Source: Hymenobacter duratus
GTDB lineage: Bacteria > Bacteroidota > Bacteroidia > Cytophagales > Hymenobacteraceae
Assembly: GCF_014698995.1 (NCBI RefSeq)
Contig: NZ_JACWZZ010000002.1
Span: 930,001 to 994,000, forward strand
Direction of reading: 5' to 3'
Length of the DNA: 64,000 nucleotides
Positions 45,455 through 54,318 of the stretch are shown here, piece by piece. The position numbers were made by a program, and so were the translations under genes. The notes under the pieces were generated by a model. That model was not told the origin of the DNA. It worked only from the letters and a program-made list of their open reading frames with translations, and made no database searches. How positions within the stretch are numbered: the stretch's first letter is position 1; each line of letters opens with the position of its first letter.

Positions 45455-47389
45455 TTACAGCGCGTTCAACTCCTCGGTGTAGCCGCCGCTCAGAATAGGA
45501 AAGCGCAGCCAGGAGCGCGGGTCCACGTTGTAGTCGTCGAGGTGGAAGCTGGGGGCGTACCGTTCGCGCTTCCACTGGTTGCGGCTCCAGAGGCTGTAGA
45601 ACCGCTTCACGTAGGTTTTGAGCTGCTCGGGGTCAGCGGCGGGGTCTTCCTGCCGAAGCGTAGCCAGCACCTGCTGCGGGCTGAGCCGGTCGTAGAAAGC
45701 CAGCCGCTCGATGCGGTTGAGCAGCACATAGGGCATCAGGTCCCGCTCGTCGGTTTGCTTGTCTTCCAGGGGGCGCAGCTCGGCGGTGGGCTGCAGGCCG
45801 TTCACGTGGCGCAGCGCGGGGTAGTTCAGCTCGGTTTCGGCCCAGCGCAGCCACTTTTTCACGAAGTCCTTATCAACACCGGCAATGGGCGAGATGCTGC
45901 CGGCCGTGTCGCCATCCATGGTGCAGTAGCCCACGCTGGCCTCCGAGCGGTTGGACGTGGTAATGAGCAGGCAGTTCTGCACATTGGCCAGCAGCCAGAT
46001 AGCCGGGGCCCGCACACGCGCCTGAATGTTCTGCAGGGCCAGGTCATCGGTTTTCCAGGTCAACTGGCGGTGCAGGGCATTTTCGATTTTGCCGACGTAG
46101 CCCTCCACTTCCTGGTCAATTTCCCAGTTATAAAACACGGCACCCAGCGAATCAGCCAGCTCTTTTGCCGAGTTAAACGTGTCGTCGGACGAGTTGACGG
46201 TGCCCTGATAAGCGCAAGTCAGCAGGCGCTGCGTGATTCGCTGGTTGGTGGTTGCCTGCGCCCTGTTGGGCTCTGCTAGTGAAGCGTCTTTGGGACCGGG
46301 GGCATCCTGGTCGGCTACAGCCACAGCCGGGCCGGCCATCAGCTCGATTTCCTCCGCCGTGAAGCAGCCGGATCGGCGCATAAATTCAGCCGTGCCTAGC
46401 TCTGCCGCACCCAAACGAATCATTTCGGCCACCGCTACGGCACACATGCACGAGTCGGCGCCGCCGCTCAGGCTCAGCACAAAGCCACGGCTGCGGGCCT
46501 TGCGCAGGTAGTCGAACAGGGCCAGGCTCAGCGCCTGGTTCAGTTCCCGATACTCATCGGGCGCGGGCAGCGGCTGGATTTCTTCGGCACGAGGCTGTTC
46601 GGCGGCAAAATCCACGTCCACGCACTCCATGTCTACTTCCTTGAAGCTCATGAGCTGGTTGCGCAGCAGCAAATGGCCGTTGCGGGCTACCAGAATTTCG
46701 CCGTCGTACACGGTACGGCCGGCTTCATTGCCGAGCAGGTTAGCATAGAGGTAGGTGCAGTTGAACGTGCGCGAAGCCTTGGTCACCAGTTGGTAGCGCA
46801 CATCGGTTTTGCTCATGGCAAAGTGGCTCGCCGACGGATTTACAATCAGGTCTACGCGGCCCATGAGGCGGCAGGCGGGGCGCACGTCATCAGGACACCA
46901 TGCATCCTCACAGATTTCAAACCCAAACTTCACACCCTGATGCTCGAAAATCAGGTCGCCGAGTGTCCACTCCTCCCCTTCCCACTGTACGGTGGTGGTT
47001 TCGCCAGCTGGCCAGGGCTGGAAAAAGCGTGGCTCGTAATGGACACCGTCGTTGGCGAGAAACTGCTTGGCCGCGAAGCCCAAAATCTGTCCGTCGCGGA
47101 GCACGGCGGCTGTGTTGTAGGTCCGGTGGTTGAGCCGGATGGGCAGGCCCACCACCACGCAGATACCTTCAGTCCAGGGCCGCACCTGCTGCAGATGTGC
47201 CAGCGCCGACTCGGGCAGCCAGTCGCTCAGAAACAGGTCTTCGCAGTTGTAGCCCGTCAGGCACAGCTCCGGCAGGCACAGCAGCTGCACGCCGGCGGCT
47301 TTGGCCTGCTCGATGGCCTCGCGGATGGTGCGCAGGTTATGGGTCCAGTCAAACGGTATCTGGTTGAGAGCGGCGCCGGCTATTCGCAT
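45455..47389 (-). CDS. nadE: Glutamine-dependent NAD+ synthetase
   Basis: The 644-residue enzyme joins an N-terminal CN-hydrolase (glutaminase) domain and a C-terminal NAD synthetase domain. The first shows the Glu-Lys-Cys triad: Glu in LPELCLTGYN, Lys in AAKQFLAND and Cys in FEICEDAWCP. The second shows the ATP-PPi loop LSLSGGADSCMC and NRSEASVGYCTMDGDTAGSI. It amidates deamido-NAD+ with ammonia released from glutamine. It is a single leftward gene between rnc and lgt. Start and length fit the family. Confidence 0.95.
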   Translation of the reverse strand: MRIAGAALNQIPFDWTHNLRTIREAIEQAKAAGVQLLCLPELCLTGYNCEDLFLSDWLPESALAHLQQVRPWTEGICVVVGLPIRLNHRTYNTAAVLRDGQILGFAAKQFLANDGVHYEPRFFQPWPAGETTTVQWEGEEWTLGDLIFEHQGVKFGFEICEDAWCPDDVRPACRLMGRVDLIVNPSASHFAMSKTDVRYQLVTKASRTFNCTYLYANLLGNEAGRTVYDGEILVARNGHLLLRNQLMSFKEVDMECVDVDFAAEQPRAEEIQPLPAPDEYRELNQALSLALFDYLRKARSRGFVLSLSGGADSCMCAVAVAEMIRLGAAELGTAEFMRRSGCFTAEEIELMAGPAVAVADQDAPGPKDASLAEPNRAQATTNQRITQRLLTCAYQGTVNSSDDTFNSAKELADSLGAVFYNWEIDQEVEGYVGKIENALHRQLTWKTDDLALQNIQARVRAPAIWLLANVQNCLLITTSNRSEASVGYCTMDGDTAGSISPIAGVDKDFVKKWLRWAETELNYPALRHVNGLQPTAELRPLEDKQTDERDLMPYVLLNRIERLAFYDRLSPQQVLATLRQEDPAADPEQLKTYVKRFYSLWSRNQWKRERYAPSFHLDDYNVDPRSWLRFPILSGGYTEELNAL

Positions 47390-47453
47390 GGGTCGAGAGA
47401 AGGTTAGTCCTGCAAATCAACTCCATTTTGGCGGATTGGGTTGCTGCCACCTG

Positions 47454-47528
47454 TTCACCAAAGCCCAAGGCCCTGCCGCAGAAACCACATATCGTTGTTT
47501 CTGCGGCAGGGCCTTGGGCTTTGGTGAA
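47454..47528. repeat. Perfect 32-bp inverted repeat between nadE and rnc
   Basis: Arms 47454-47485 and 47497-47528 are perfectly complementary over 32 bases, with an 11-base centre (47486-47496). No T-run follows on either strand. It begins 65 bases upstream of the nadE start and ends 20 bases past the rnc stop, so it could end rnc transcription or act as a structured element. Confidence 0.85.
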
Positions 47529-47547
47529 TGTCTGTTTGCGCGCTGCG

Positions 47548-48288
47548 CTATACCCCCAGCGTGGCCAGAGCCCGCTCGGCGGCCAGCTGTTCGGCCTGCT
47601 TTTTGGAAAGCCCCATGCCAGTGGCCACTACCTCATCGTCGAGCACGACAGAAGCTGTAAACTCCATCACGCCGCCGGGACGTGCTTCGCCGTTGAGTTC
47701 GTAGCGAATGGCTTTGCCGTGGCGCTGCGCCCACTCAATGAGTTTGCTCTTGAAGTTGGCCGTGGTTTCAGTGAGGGATTTCACGTCCACGAACGGCTTG
47801 ACGAGGCGGCTGAGCACAAACTTGCGGGCCGCTTTGTAGCCTTGGTCGAGGTAAACGGCGCCGACTAAAGCCTCCAGCGCGTTGCCGTTCACGGAGCGCG
47901 AACGGGCGGCCCGGCCTTGGCCGGGGTCCAGTTGCACTAGTTTGTCAAGACCGAGTTTCAGAGCCAGCGCATTCAGGCTTTCCCGGTTCACGATACGGCT
48001 GCGCATCTCGGTCAGGAAGCCTTCCTGCTCGTACGGAAACTTGCGGAACAGATACTCGGCTACGACCGTGCCCAGCACGGCGTCGCCCAGAAACTCCAGC
48101 CGCTCGTTGCTTTGGTTGCGGCCGGCTTCCGTGGTTTGCTGCTTCACCACCGACGAATGGGTAAAGGCCAAATGGTAAAGCCGCACGTTTTGAGGCGTGC
48201 GGCCGGTTACCGTAGCAATTGCCTGGCGGAAGGCCTTATCCTGGCCCAGCATCCGCCGAAAAAACCCGAACAAGGGCAAGCGGCTCAT
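47548..48288 (-). CDS. rnc: Ribonuclease III
   Basis: The 246-residue enzyme has the catalytic signature NERLEFLGDAVLGTVV with the metal-binding Glu and Asp, NALEALVGAVYLDQGY with the second acidic pair, and a C-terminal double-stranded RNA-binding domain (FKSKLIEWAQRHGKAI, then GLSKKQAEQLAAERAL). It processes rRNA and structured RNA. It follows fabF by 5 bases in the acpP-fabF-rnc operon, the order usual in bacteria. The N-terminus has a short basic extension (MSRLPLFGFFRRMLG). Confidence 0.96.
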   Translation of the reverse strand: MSRLPLFGFFRRMLGQDKAFRQAIATVTGRTPQNVRLYHLAFTHSSVVKQQTTEAGRNQSNERLEFLGDAVLGTVVAEYLFRKFPYEQEGFLTEMRSRIVNRESLNALALKLGLDKLVQLDPGQGRAARSRSVNGNALEALVGAVYLDQGYKAARKFVLSRLVKPFVDVKSLTETTANFKSKLIEWAQRHGKAIRYELNGEARPGGVMEFTASVVLDDEVVATGMGLSKKQAEQLAAERALATLGV

Positions 48289-48293
48289 GGCGG

Positions 48294-49544
48294 CTATTCC
48301 TGAAACCTGCGGAACACCACCGACGTGTTGTGCCCGCCAAACCCGAACGTGTTGCTCATCGCCACGTTCACTTCACGCGTCTGCGCGGCATTGAACGTGA
48401 AGTTCAGGCGCGCATCCAGTTCCGGGTCGTCAGTAGAATGGTTGATGGTGGGCGGTATCACGCCGTGCTGAATAGCCAGGATGCTAGCTACTGCCTCAAT
48501 ACCACCCGCACCACCCAGCAAGTGGCCGGTCATGCTCTTGGTAGAGCTGATGTTGAGGTTGTAGGCATGCTCACCAAACACCTTCTGGATAGCCTTGATT
48601 TCGGCTCCGTCGCCGAGCGGAGTGCTGGTGCCGTGGGTGTTGATGTAATCAACATCTTCCGGCTTGATGCCTGCATCGCGCAGGGCATTCTGCATAACCA
48701 GCACCACACCTTCGCCCGTTGGGTCCGGCGCCGTAATATGGTAGGCATCCGACGACAAGCCTCCCCCGATAATTTCGGCGTAGATCTTGGCGCCACGGGC
48801 CTGCGCGTGCTCGTAGGCTTCCAGTACCAGCGCACCGGCGCCCTCACCCAACACGAAACCGTCACGCTCCTTGTCGTAGGGGCGGGAAGCCGTCAGGGCG
48901 TCATCGTTCCGCTCGCTCATGGCTTTGAGGGCGTTGAAGCCCCCAACGCCTGCTTCCGTAATAGCCGCTTCGGAACCGCCCGTCACCACCGCATCGGCCA
49001 TGCCGAGACGTATGTAGTTGTAGGCGGCCACAATAGCGTCAGACGAGGAAGCGCAAGCCGAGGTAGTCACGAAGTTGGGGCCCCGGAAACCATTCTTGAT
49101 GGAGATGTTTCCCGACGAGCTGTCGGCAATCATCTTCGGAATGAAGAACGGGTTGTAGCGTGGCGTTCCATCGCCTTTCGCGAAGTTGAAGCTCTCGTCC
49201 TGGAAGGTTTTCAGCCCCCCAATACCCGAGCCCCAGATAACTCCCACCCGATCCTTATTCACACCTTCCAGCAAGCCGGCGTCCTGGATGGCCTCGTCGC
49301 TGGCGATAACCGCAAACTGCGTGAACAGGTCCATTTTCCGACCTTCCTTGCGGTCAAAATAATCGTCTGGGTTGTAGTTCTTCACTTCGCAGGCGAAGCG
49401 GGTCTTGAACTTGCTGGCGTCGAAGCGGGTAATGGGCGCCGCACCGCTTACGCCGGTGCGCAGACCTTCCCAGTAAGCCGGGACGGTGCTGCCTAGCGGC
49501 GTGATGGCACCCAGGCCAGTAACGACAACTCTCCGAAAAGCCAT
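48294..49544 (-). CDS. fabF: 3-oxoacyl-ACP synthase II
   Basis: The 416-residue enzyme carries the Cys-His-His triad: Cys in TTSACASSSDA, His in NTHGTSTPLGDGAE and His in STKSMTGHLLGGAGG. It extends fatty acids by condensing acyl-ACP with malonyl-ACP in the cytoplasm. I start at MAFRRVVVTGLGA, the conserved beginning; a Met 12 codons upstream is unlikely. It lies 93 bases after acpP and just before rnc. Confidence 0.96.
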   Translation of the reverse strand: MAFRRVVVTGLGAITPLGSTVPAYWEGLRTGVSGAAPITRFDASKFKTRFACEVKNYNPDDYFDRKEGRKMDLFTQFAVIASDEAIQDAGLLEGVNKDRVGVIWGSGIGGLKTFQDESFNFAKGDGTPRYNPFFIPKMIADSSSGNISIKNGFRGPNFVTTSACASSSDAIVAAYNYIRLGMADAVVTGGSEAAITEAGVGGFNALKAMSERNDDALTASRPYDKERDGFVLGEGAGALVLEAYEHAQARGAKIYAEIIGGGLSSDAYHITAPDPTGEGVVLVMQNALRDAGIKPEDVDYINTHGTSTPLGDGAEIKAIQKVFGEHAYNLNISSTKSMTGHLLGGAGGIEAVASILAIQHGVIPPTINHSTDDPELDARLNFTFNAAQTREVNVAMSNTFGFGGHNTSVVFRRFQE

Positions 49545-49637
49545 AGGCGGGCAGAGATTACGAAAAAGGTGGAAAAGCAAAACGGCCGGCGGCAGGCCGG
49601 CCGGAATGCGCGAAAACCGTAGAAAGTGCCGCTAATA

Positions 49638-49874
49638 CTACTTAGCGTGCTCTTCGAGGTAGCTGATAGCCTGACCCACGGTGCCGATGTTTTCGGCCTG
49701 GTCGTCTGGGATAGATACGTTGAATTCTTTTTCAAATTCCATGATCAGCTCCACCGTGTCGAGCGAGTCGGCACCCAGGTCGTTGGTGAACGAAGCCTCG
49801 GGAGTAACTTCCGATGCTTCTACGCCTAGTTTGTCGATGATGATGGCTTTTACTTTTTCTGCAATTTCAGACAT
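49638..49874 (-). CDS. acpP: Acyl carrier protein
   Basis: The 78-residue acidic protein holds Ser37 in [12 protein letters not shown], the site of phosphopantetheine attachment, and the usual four-helix pattern ([20 protein letters not shown]). It carries acyl chains for fatty-acid and lipid synthesis. It is first in the acpP-fabF-rnc operon and is divergent from the IPExxxVDY gene. No clear -7 box precedes it; a 7-of-8 match (GATGTTTG, reverse strand) lies at 49932-49939. Confidence 0.97.
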   Translation of the reverse strand: MSEIAEKVKAIIIDKLGVEASEVTPEASFTNDLGADSLDTVELIMEFEKEFNVSIPDDQAENIGTVGQAISYLEEHAK

Positions 49875-50003
49875 TTCCGTGGGGGTTTAGAGAAAACTCG
49901 CCACAAATAACACCATCTTCCCTAACATTTTCAAACATCGTCTTCCGAATCTTCCGGGTATAAGATTCTGGCCGGGGTGGTTCGTTTCGGGTTGGGCGGT
50001 GTG

Positions 50004-50011
50004 TACTTTTG
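50004..50011 (+). promoter_or_regulatory. -7 box (TACTTTTG) for the IPExxxVDY-family gene
   Basis: This exact TAnnTTTG match ends 25 bases before the ATG at 50037. No TTG lies at the usual 19-base distance. Confidence 0.5.
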
Positions 50012-50036
50012 CGCGTCACTGCCTTGGTGCCCGTTT

Positions 50037-50465
50037 ATGAAAACCTTCACACTGGACGTAGAATACGAGTGCGACTTCGACCTGTTCGGGGTAGTTTCGT
50101 CGAGCCGGGAGCATATACTGGCCTGGCAGCTCAACCAGTCTTTGCGGCTGCGGCTCGTGAAACAGCAGGACCTTATCTACGACCTGCTCAACCAGGGCCG
50201 GCTCGTCATCAGCAACTACCTGCACGCCACCGAGCACTTCACGCTGCGGCTGCTGCGCAACCGCTCCATCGACCCCTCGGTGCTGAAAAAGCCCTTTCTG
50301 GCGCCCGATGTCAAGGAATACGACTACCTGATTCAGGTGAACAACGGCAGCGGCGAGCTGGCCGGCGAGGCGCTCCTGACCCAACTGACGGCCCTTCCGG
50401 TGGTGCAGTACGCCTGCCAATTTGACCCGAATTCGTTGAAGTTTAAAGAAAATTTGCTCTTTTGA
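50037..50465 (+). CDS. IPExxxVDY family protein
   Basis: The 142-residue cytoplasmic protein begins MKTFTLDVEYECDFDLFGVV. It has the family's namesake motif in a variant form, FLAPDVKEYDYLIQV, where I, E and V of IPExxxVDY read A, D and Y. It ends CQFDPNSLKFKENLLF. The family is found in Bacteroidota and often lies between the acpP-fabF-rnc genes and pyk, as here. Its function is unknown. The -7 box places the start of transcription just before the ATG at 50037. It is probably cotranscribed with pyk, although a palindromic repeat separates them. Confidence 0.85.
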   Translation: MKTFTLDVEYECDFDLFGVVSSSREHILAWQLNQSLRLRLVKQQDLIYDLLNQGRLVISNYLHATEHFTLRLLRNRSIDPSVLKKPFLAPDVKEYDYLIQVNNGSGELAGEALLTQLTALPVVQYACQFDPNSLKFKENLLF

Positions 50466-50475
50466 AGCCCGGACG

Positions 50476-50562
50476 CAGCACGAAGCTCCCGCTCCGTGCA
50501 TCGTGGAAAGCTGCTCGTAACGACGGCACGAACGATGTGCGAAACGGGAGCTTCGCGCTGCC
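50476..50562. repeat. Palindromic repeat, 30-base arms, between IPExxxVDY and pyk genes
   Basis: GCAGCACGAAGCTCCCG... at 50476-50505 is complementary to 50533-50562 with a few mismatches, enclosing 27 bases. The GC-rich arms and free position in intergenic DNA resemble REP/MITE-like elements known in many bacteria. No transposase gene is near. Confidence 0.65.
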
Positions 50563-50615
50563 TGCCAGGCCCGGCCTGCGGGCTATTTTTCACCTGTCAT
50601 TTGTCATTCTACTGC

Positions 50616-52055
50616 ATGGAAACCCGGCCTCATTTTAACAAAACAAAAATCGTTGCCACCGTCGGCCCCGCTTCCAACACCTACGAAAAGCTGGGCATGC
50701 TCATGCGCGAAGGAGTGGATGTGTTCCGCCTCAACTTCTCACACGGCACCCACGAAGACCACTTGTCCGTTATCAACACGGTGCGCCGCCTCAACAAAGA
50801 CATGCGCATGAACGTGGGCCTGCTCCAGGATTTGCAGGGCCCCAAGATTCGTCTCGGCGAAGTAGAGGGCGGCGGCGTCGAAATCAAGGCCGGCGACAAG
50901 ATCAAGCTGGTGTGCGGCGAGAAGGAAATCAGCACGGCCACGCGTCTGAGCACGATTTACCTGGGCCTGGCCCGCGACGTGAAGCCCGGCGACATGATCC
51001 TCATCGATGATGGCAAGATTGAGCTGCGCGTGCTGGCCACCGACCGGGACCAGGAAGTGGACGTGGAAGTCATCTACGGGGGCCTCGTGAAGCCCCGCAA
51101 AGGCATCAACCTGCCCGACTCCGAGGTGTCGGCCCCGAGCATGACGGAGAAGGACATCGAGGATCTGAAATTCGGCCTCGAAAACGACGTAGACTGGGTG
51201 GCGCTGTCGTTTGCGCGCCGCGCCGAGGACATCCGCTTTATCAAGAGCCTGATTGCGGAAAGCGGCAAAACGGCCCGCGTAATTGCCAAGATTGAGACGC
51301 CTGAGGGCCTCAGAAACCTCGACGAAATCATTGCCATTACCGATGCCGTAATGGTAGCCCGCGGCGACCTGGGCGTGGAAGTGAAGATGGAAGAGGTGCC
51401 GATGGCTCAGAAGAGGATTGTGGAGAAGTGCAACAAAGCCGGCAAACCGGTGATTGTGGCCACTCAGATGATGGAAAGCATGATTACGGCCCCCCGCCCG
51501 ACGCGCGCCGAAACCAGCGACGTGGCCAATGCTGTGCTCGACGGGGCCGATGCCGTGATGCTGTCGGCGGAAACAGCCGTGGGTGCCTACCCGGCCGAAG
51601 TAATCCGCTCGATGGTGGGCACTATTCTGAGCGTGGAAACGCAGCGGGATTCGCTCTACCACCACTGGTTCCCCATCGACCCAACGTCGCCTTCGTTCAT
51701 GGTCGACAGCGTGCTGTCGGCGGCCTGCCACCTGGCCAAAAACACGGGTGCCCAGGCTATTACGGGCATGACGCACCGCGGCTATACGGCCTTCCAGATT
51801 GCCAAATACCGCCCCAAGGCCAACATCTTTATCTTCACCGACAACCGCTCCCTGCTCACGACGCTGAGCCTGATCTGGGGCGTGCGCGGCTTCTACTACG
51901 ACCGGATGGTGAGCACCGACAGCTCCGTTTCGGACATCAAATACGTGCTGACCACCACAGGCCACCTGAACAAGGGCGACGTGTTCATCAACACAGCGTC
52001 GATGCCCATCAACGAGAAGGGCAAAACCAACATGGTGAAAGTAAGCGTGGCATAA
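50616..52055 (+). CDS. pyk: Pyruvate kinase
   Basis: The 479-residue enzyme starts METRPHFNKTKIVATVGPAS, with the substrate-binding Arg/Asn region (FRLNFSHGTHEDH), the catalytic Lys in AKIETPEGLRN, ARGDLGVEV, and the MMESMITAPRPTRAE active-site segment. It makes pyruvate and ATP from phosphoenolpyruvate and ADP. A 7-of-8 -7 box (TATTTTTC, 50584-50591) lies 24 bases before the start. The earlier in-frame Met at 50496 lies inside the palindromic repeat and is rejected. Confidence 0.96.
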   Translation: METRPHFNKTKIVATVGPASNTYEKLGMLMREGVDVFRLNFSHGTHEDHLSVINTVRRLNKDMRMNVGLLQDLQGPKIRLGEVEGGGVEIKAGDKIKLVCGEKEISTATRLSTIYLGLARDVKPGDMILIDDGKIELRVLATDRDQEVDVEVIYGGLVKPRKGINLPDSEVSAPSMTEKDIEDLKFGLENDVDWVALSFARRAEDIRFIKSLIAESGKTARVIAKIETPEGLRNLDEIIAITDAVMVARGDLGVEVKMEEVPMAQKRIVEKCNKAGKPVIVATQMMESMITAPRPTRAETSDVANAVLDGADAVMLSAETAVGAYPAEVIRSMVGTILSVETQRDSLYHHWFPIDPTSPSFMVDSVLSAACHLAKNTGAQAITGMTHRGYTAFQIAKYRPKANIFIFTDNRSLLTTLSLIWGVRGFYYDRMVSTDSSVSDIKYVLTTTGHLNKGDVFINTASMPINEKGKTNMVKVSVA

Positions 52056-52073
52056 ACTTCTCCCGGCTTTCGC

Positions 52074-52117
52074 ACAGAAAAAGGCCCGCCTGAATGCTCA
52101 GGTGGGCCTTTTTCTGT
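52074..52117 (+). terminator. Bidirectional terminator between pyk and the T9SS cargo gene
   Basis: Arms 52074-52093 and 52098-52117 (core AAAAAGGCCCGCCTGA, one G-T pair) with A5/T5 runs. It serves two convergent genes. Confidence 0.88.
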
Positions 52118-52140
52118 GATGCGCCAGGCGCACCTGCTTT

Positions 52141-53652
52141 CTAATGCTGCAGCCGCAGGTGTTGCGGCGCCTCTCCCGGCGCCTGCACTTCTACAACATA
52201 CAAACCGCCAGCCAGCCGCTGGAGCGGCAGCGTAGTGGTGGTCTGCCCAGCCGCCAGCTGCTGGATCAGTACGGCACGTCCCAGATTGTCGAGTACGCGT
52301 ACGGTGGTGGCTACGCGCGCCGGGGCGGGCAGCGTGAGCGTGGCGGTTTCGGCGGCCGGATTCGGGTACAGCTGGAACGTGGCGGCCCGTTGCGCGGCCT
52401 TGGTGGGCAGCAGCGTGGCAAAGTCGGTGCGGGAGCCGCAGGTCTGCACGCTGCCGCCGGCGGTGCGGCGGGAGTAGCTGAGACGGTACTCATACTGCAT
52501 CACGGGGCCCACACCTTCGGCCACTAGTTGATTCCAGCCAGCAGCGTCAATGCCCGGCGTGTAGGTATATGTGTTGGAGCCGAAACCACCATACAGTACT
52601 TCCTGCCGGAGCAGCGCCGGTCCGCTACAGGCAACGCCAGGCCGGGTTGCTACCACTGGGTACCCCATCATCAACGAGTTGGAACTGGTAGCCAGTACTC
52701 GATACTCATACGCCAGCAAGTCTGGATTTACGAGCCGGGCTTGGCTGTTGGCGTAGGTCTGATTGCCAGCCCAGCGCCCTGTACGACGTGAAGCAGACAT
52801 ACGGACCGTTGTAACAGGCGAGAGAGTAGTACCCGTACCGAAGCAGCCCGGCGCGTTACTATAGCTTATTTTGCTCTGCTGCTGAAAGCGGTACACTACA
52901 CTATCAGGCGTTACCTGCCGGGTCAACACTTTGCGCAGCAGCCAGCCCTGGTAGCAGGGGAAAGAAACTATCATAATAGGCTCCTGCTCGTAGCCCAACT
53001 CGTCGCCGGGCTGCAGATCCAGCAGCGTAAGCGGGTTGTAGTAGCTCAGGCCAGCCGGCGCGGGGCGGCGGGCCAGCGTGAGCATGGGAGCTCCCGGCGC
53101 GTAGAAGCGCAGGTTTTGAGGAGCTGATACCAAGCCGTAGTTCTTGCTCAGCACAACGTTAACCCCCGGTGTGCCGACCCTGAAGGTTACTACTGAGTCC
53201 TGCACCCCATCAATTAGGGCCGTACCGCGCGAAACCAGAGTCGTCGTCACGCCTACATCCAGATTGAGACTTTGCCAAGTAGTACCAACCCGCGCAAATG
53301 GCTTCATTACTACCCCGTAGTCGAGACTAAATCCGTTGACAGTGCCCCCATTCCAGAACAACATATACGTACGGTCCGCCGAATTGTAGCGCATTTGCTG
53401 CCCAAACTGGTTGTTGCGCGACTTTTGCCACTGGTAGCTGCTTGCGCGCCGCATGATGTGGTTGAAGTAATACACCGAGTCGGAGCCAATCACACCTGCG
53501 GAATCGAGGCGCAATGTCAGAATAGTGTCGGCGGAGGCTCCTCGGAAGGCGTGCACGTCGCCGTTGGGGCGGAAAGGTCGCCAGTTTTGGGCCGGGGCGC
53601 GCAAGCCGCACAGGCAGGCACACAGAATCAATAAAGGGTAGAGTTTCTTCAC
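52141..53652 (-). CDS. T9SS cargo protein of unknown function
   Basis: The 503-residue protein is read from GTG at 53652, giving a good signal peptide (KKLYPLLILCACLCGLRAPAQ); no ATG lies between it and the terminator region upstream. The body (about residues 25-420) is beta-rich, with DTILTLRLDSAGVIGSDSVYY and YNPLTLLDLQPGDELGYEQ, and I do not recognise a named family. It ends in a T9SS type A sorting domain (FQLYPNPAAETATLTLPAPA, VRVLDNLGRAVLIQQL, GGLYVVEVQAPGE). The product should be secreted or surface-attached. It is convergent with pyk. Confidence 0.8.
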   Translation of the reverse strand: MKKLYPLLILCACLCGLRAPAQNWRPFRPNGDVHAFRGASADTILTLRLDSAGVIGSDSVYYFNHIMRRASSYQWQKSRNNQFGQQMRYNSADRTYMLFWNGGTVNGFSLDYGVVMKPFARVGTTWQSLNLDVGVTTTLVSRGTALIDGVQDSVVTFRVGTPGVNVVLSKNYGLVSAPQNLRFYAPGAPMLTLARRPAPAGLSYYNPLTLLDLQPGDELGYEQEPIMIVSFPCYQGWLLRKVLTRQVTPDSVVYRFQQQSKISYSNAPGCFGTGTTLSPVTTVRMSASRRTGRWAGNQTYANSQARLVNPDLLAYEYRVLATSSNSLMMGYPVVATRPGVACSGPALLRQEVLYGGFGSNTYTYTPGIDAAGWNQLVAEGVGPVMQYEYRLSYSRRTAGGSVQTCGSRTDFATLLPTKAAQRAATFQLYPNPAAETATLTLPAPARVATTVRVLDNLGRAVLIQQLAAGQTTTTLPLQRLAGGLYVVEVQAPGEAPQHLRLQH

Positions 53653-53727
53653 GGAGAATGAGTTTAGGGTTACAAAAACAGAATACGACGCCAAAAAGAT
53701 AGGAAATATTCGATATGAATGAAACGC

Positions 53728-53761
53728 GAGAAGGCCCTGCACTTGCGCGCAGGGCCTTCTC
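53728..53761 (-). terminator. Terminator after rpsT
   Basis: The perfect 13-base arms 53728-53740 and 53749-53761 (GAGAAGGCCCTGC and its complement) enclose an 8-base loop. It lies 31 bases beyond the rpsT stop. On the reverse strand only a weak T-run follows. Confidence 0.75.
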
Positions 53762-53792
53762 TATACAAAGAGCAGAAAGTTACTGGTGCTGC

Positions 53793-54050
53793 TTAGGCGG
53801 CCAGCGACTTCACGAACTTAGCCAGCTTCGATTTGTTGTTGGCGGCTTTGTTCTTGTGGATGATGTTCTTTTTGGCCAGACGGTCCAGCATCGACGATAC
53901 TTTCTTCAGCAGCTCCTGAGCGGCCGAAGCATCGGTGGTGGCGCGCAGCTTCTTAACAGCCGTGCGGGTAGATTTTGCCTGGTAACGGTTCAGCACGCGC
54001 TTAGCTTCGTTGGAACGGATGCGCTTGAGGGCTGACTTATGATTTGCCAT
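53793..54050 (-). CDS. rpsT: 30S ribosomal protein S20
   Basis: The 85-residue basic protein begins MANHKSALKRIRSNEAKRVL and ends KAANNKSKLAKFVKSLAA, the standard S20 sequence, which binds 16S rRNA early in 30S assembly. It is a single gene with a full promoter upstream (TTTG-N19-TACCTTTG, 54100-54130) and a hairpin downstream. Confidence 0.97.
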   Translation of the reverse strand: MANHKSALKRIRSNEAKRVLNRYQAKSTRTAVKKLRATTDASAAQELLKKVSSMLDRLAKKNIIHKNKAANNKSKLAKFVKSLAA

Positions 54051-54099
54051 GAGTAGGAGAAATGAACGTTCTGCTCGGTTTCAATTCGGATTGGGTGGG

Positions 54100-54130
54100 C
54101 AAAGGTAAGGCTTTGGATGGAAAGTGCAAA
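54100..54130 (-). promoter_or_regulatory. rpsT promoter (TTTG-N19-TACCTTTG)
   Basis: On the reverse strand TTTG (54130-54127) stands 19 bases before a perfect -7 box TACCTTTG (54107-54100). Transcription would start near 54093, giving a leader of about 40 bases, long enough for S20 feedback control. Confidence 0.85.
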
Positions 54131-54228
54131 CTGTAGCCAGCGAATTTCCTGTCCTTTTCTCTGCTGGCGGCTCCACCGGGGGCCGGATTATAACCGTAGG
54201 CATGCAGAACTTTTTTCAGCAAAAAAGG

Positions 54229-54258
54229 TTGAAAACCCATTGCAAAGCACTAAATTTT
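54229..54258 (+). promoter_or_regulatory. Possible promoter of the YheT-like hydrolase gene
   Basis: TTG (54229-54231), 19 bases and TAAATTTT (54251-54258), 7 of 8 to the -7 consensus. It lies 60 bases before the ATG at 54319. Confidence 0.5.
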
Positions 54259-54318
54259 ATACCTGCACCACCGGGCACCCCATCACCACACCTTACGCGG
54301 CCATGCCGCCCTGGCCCC

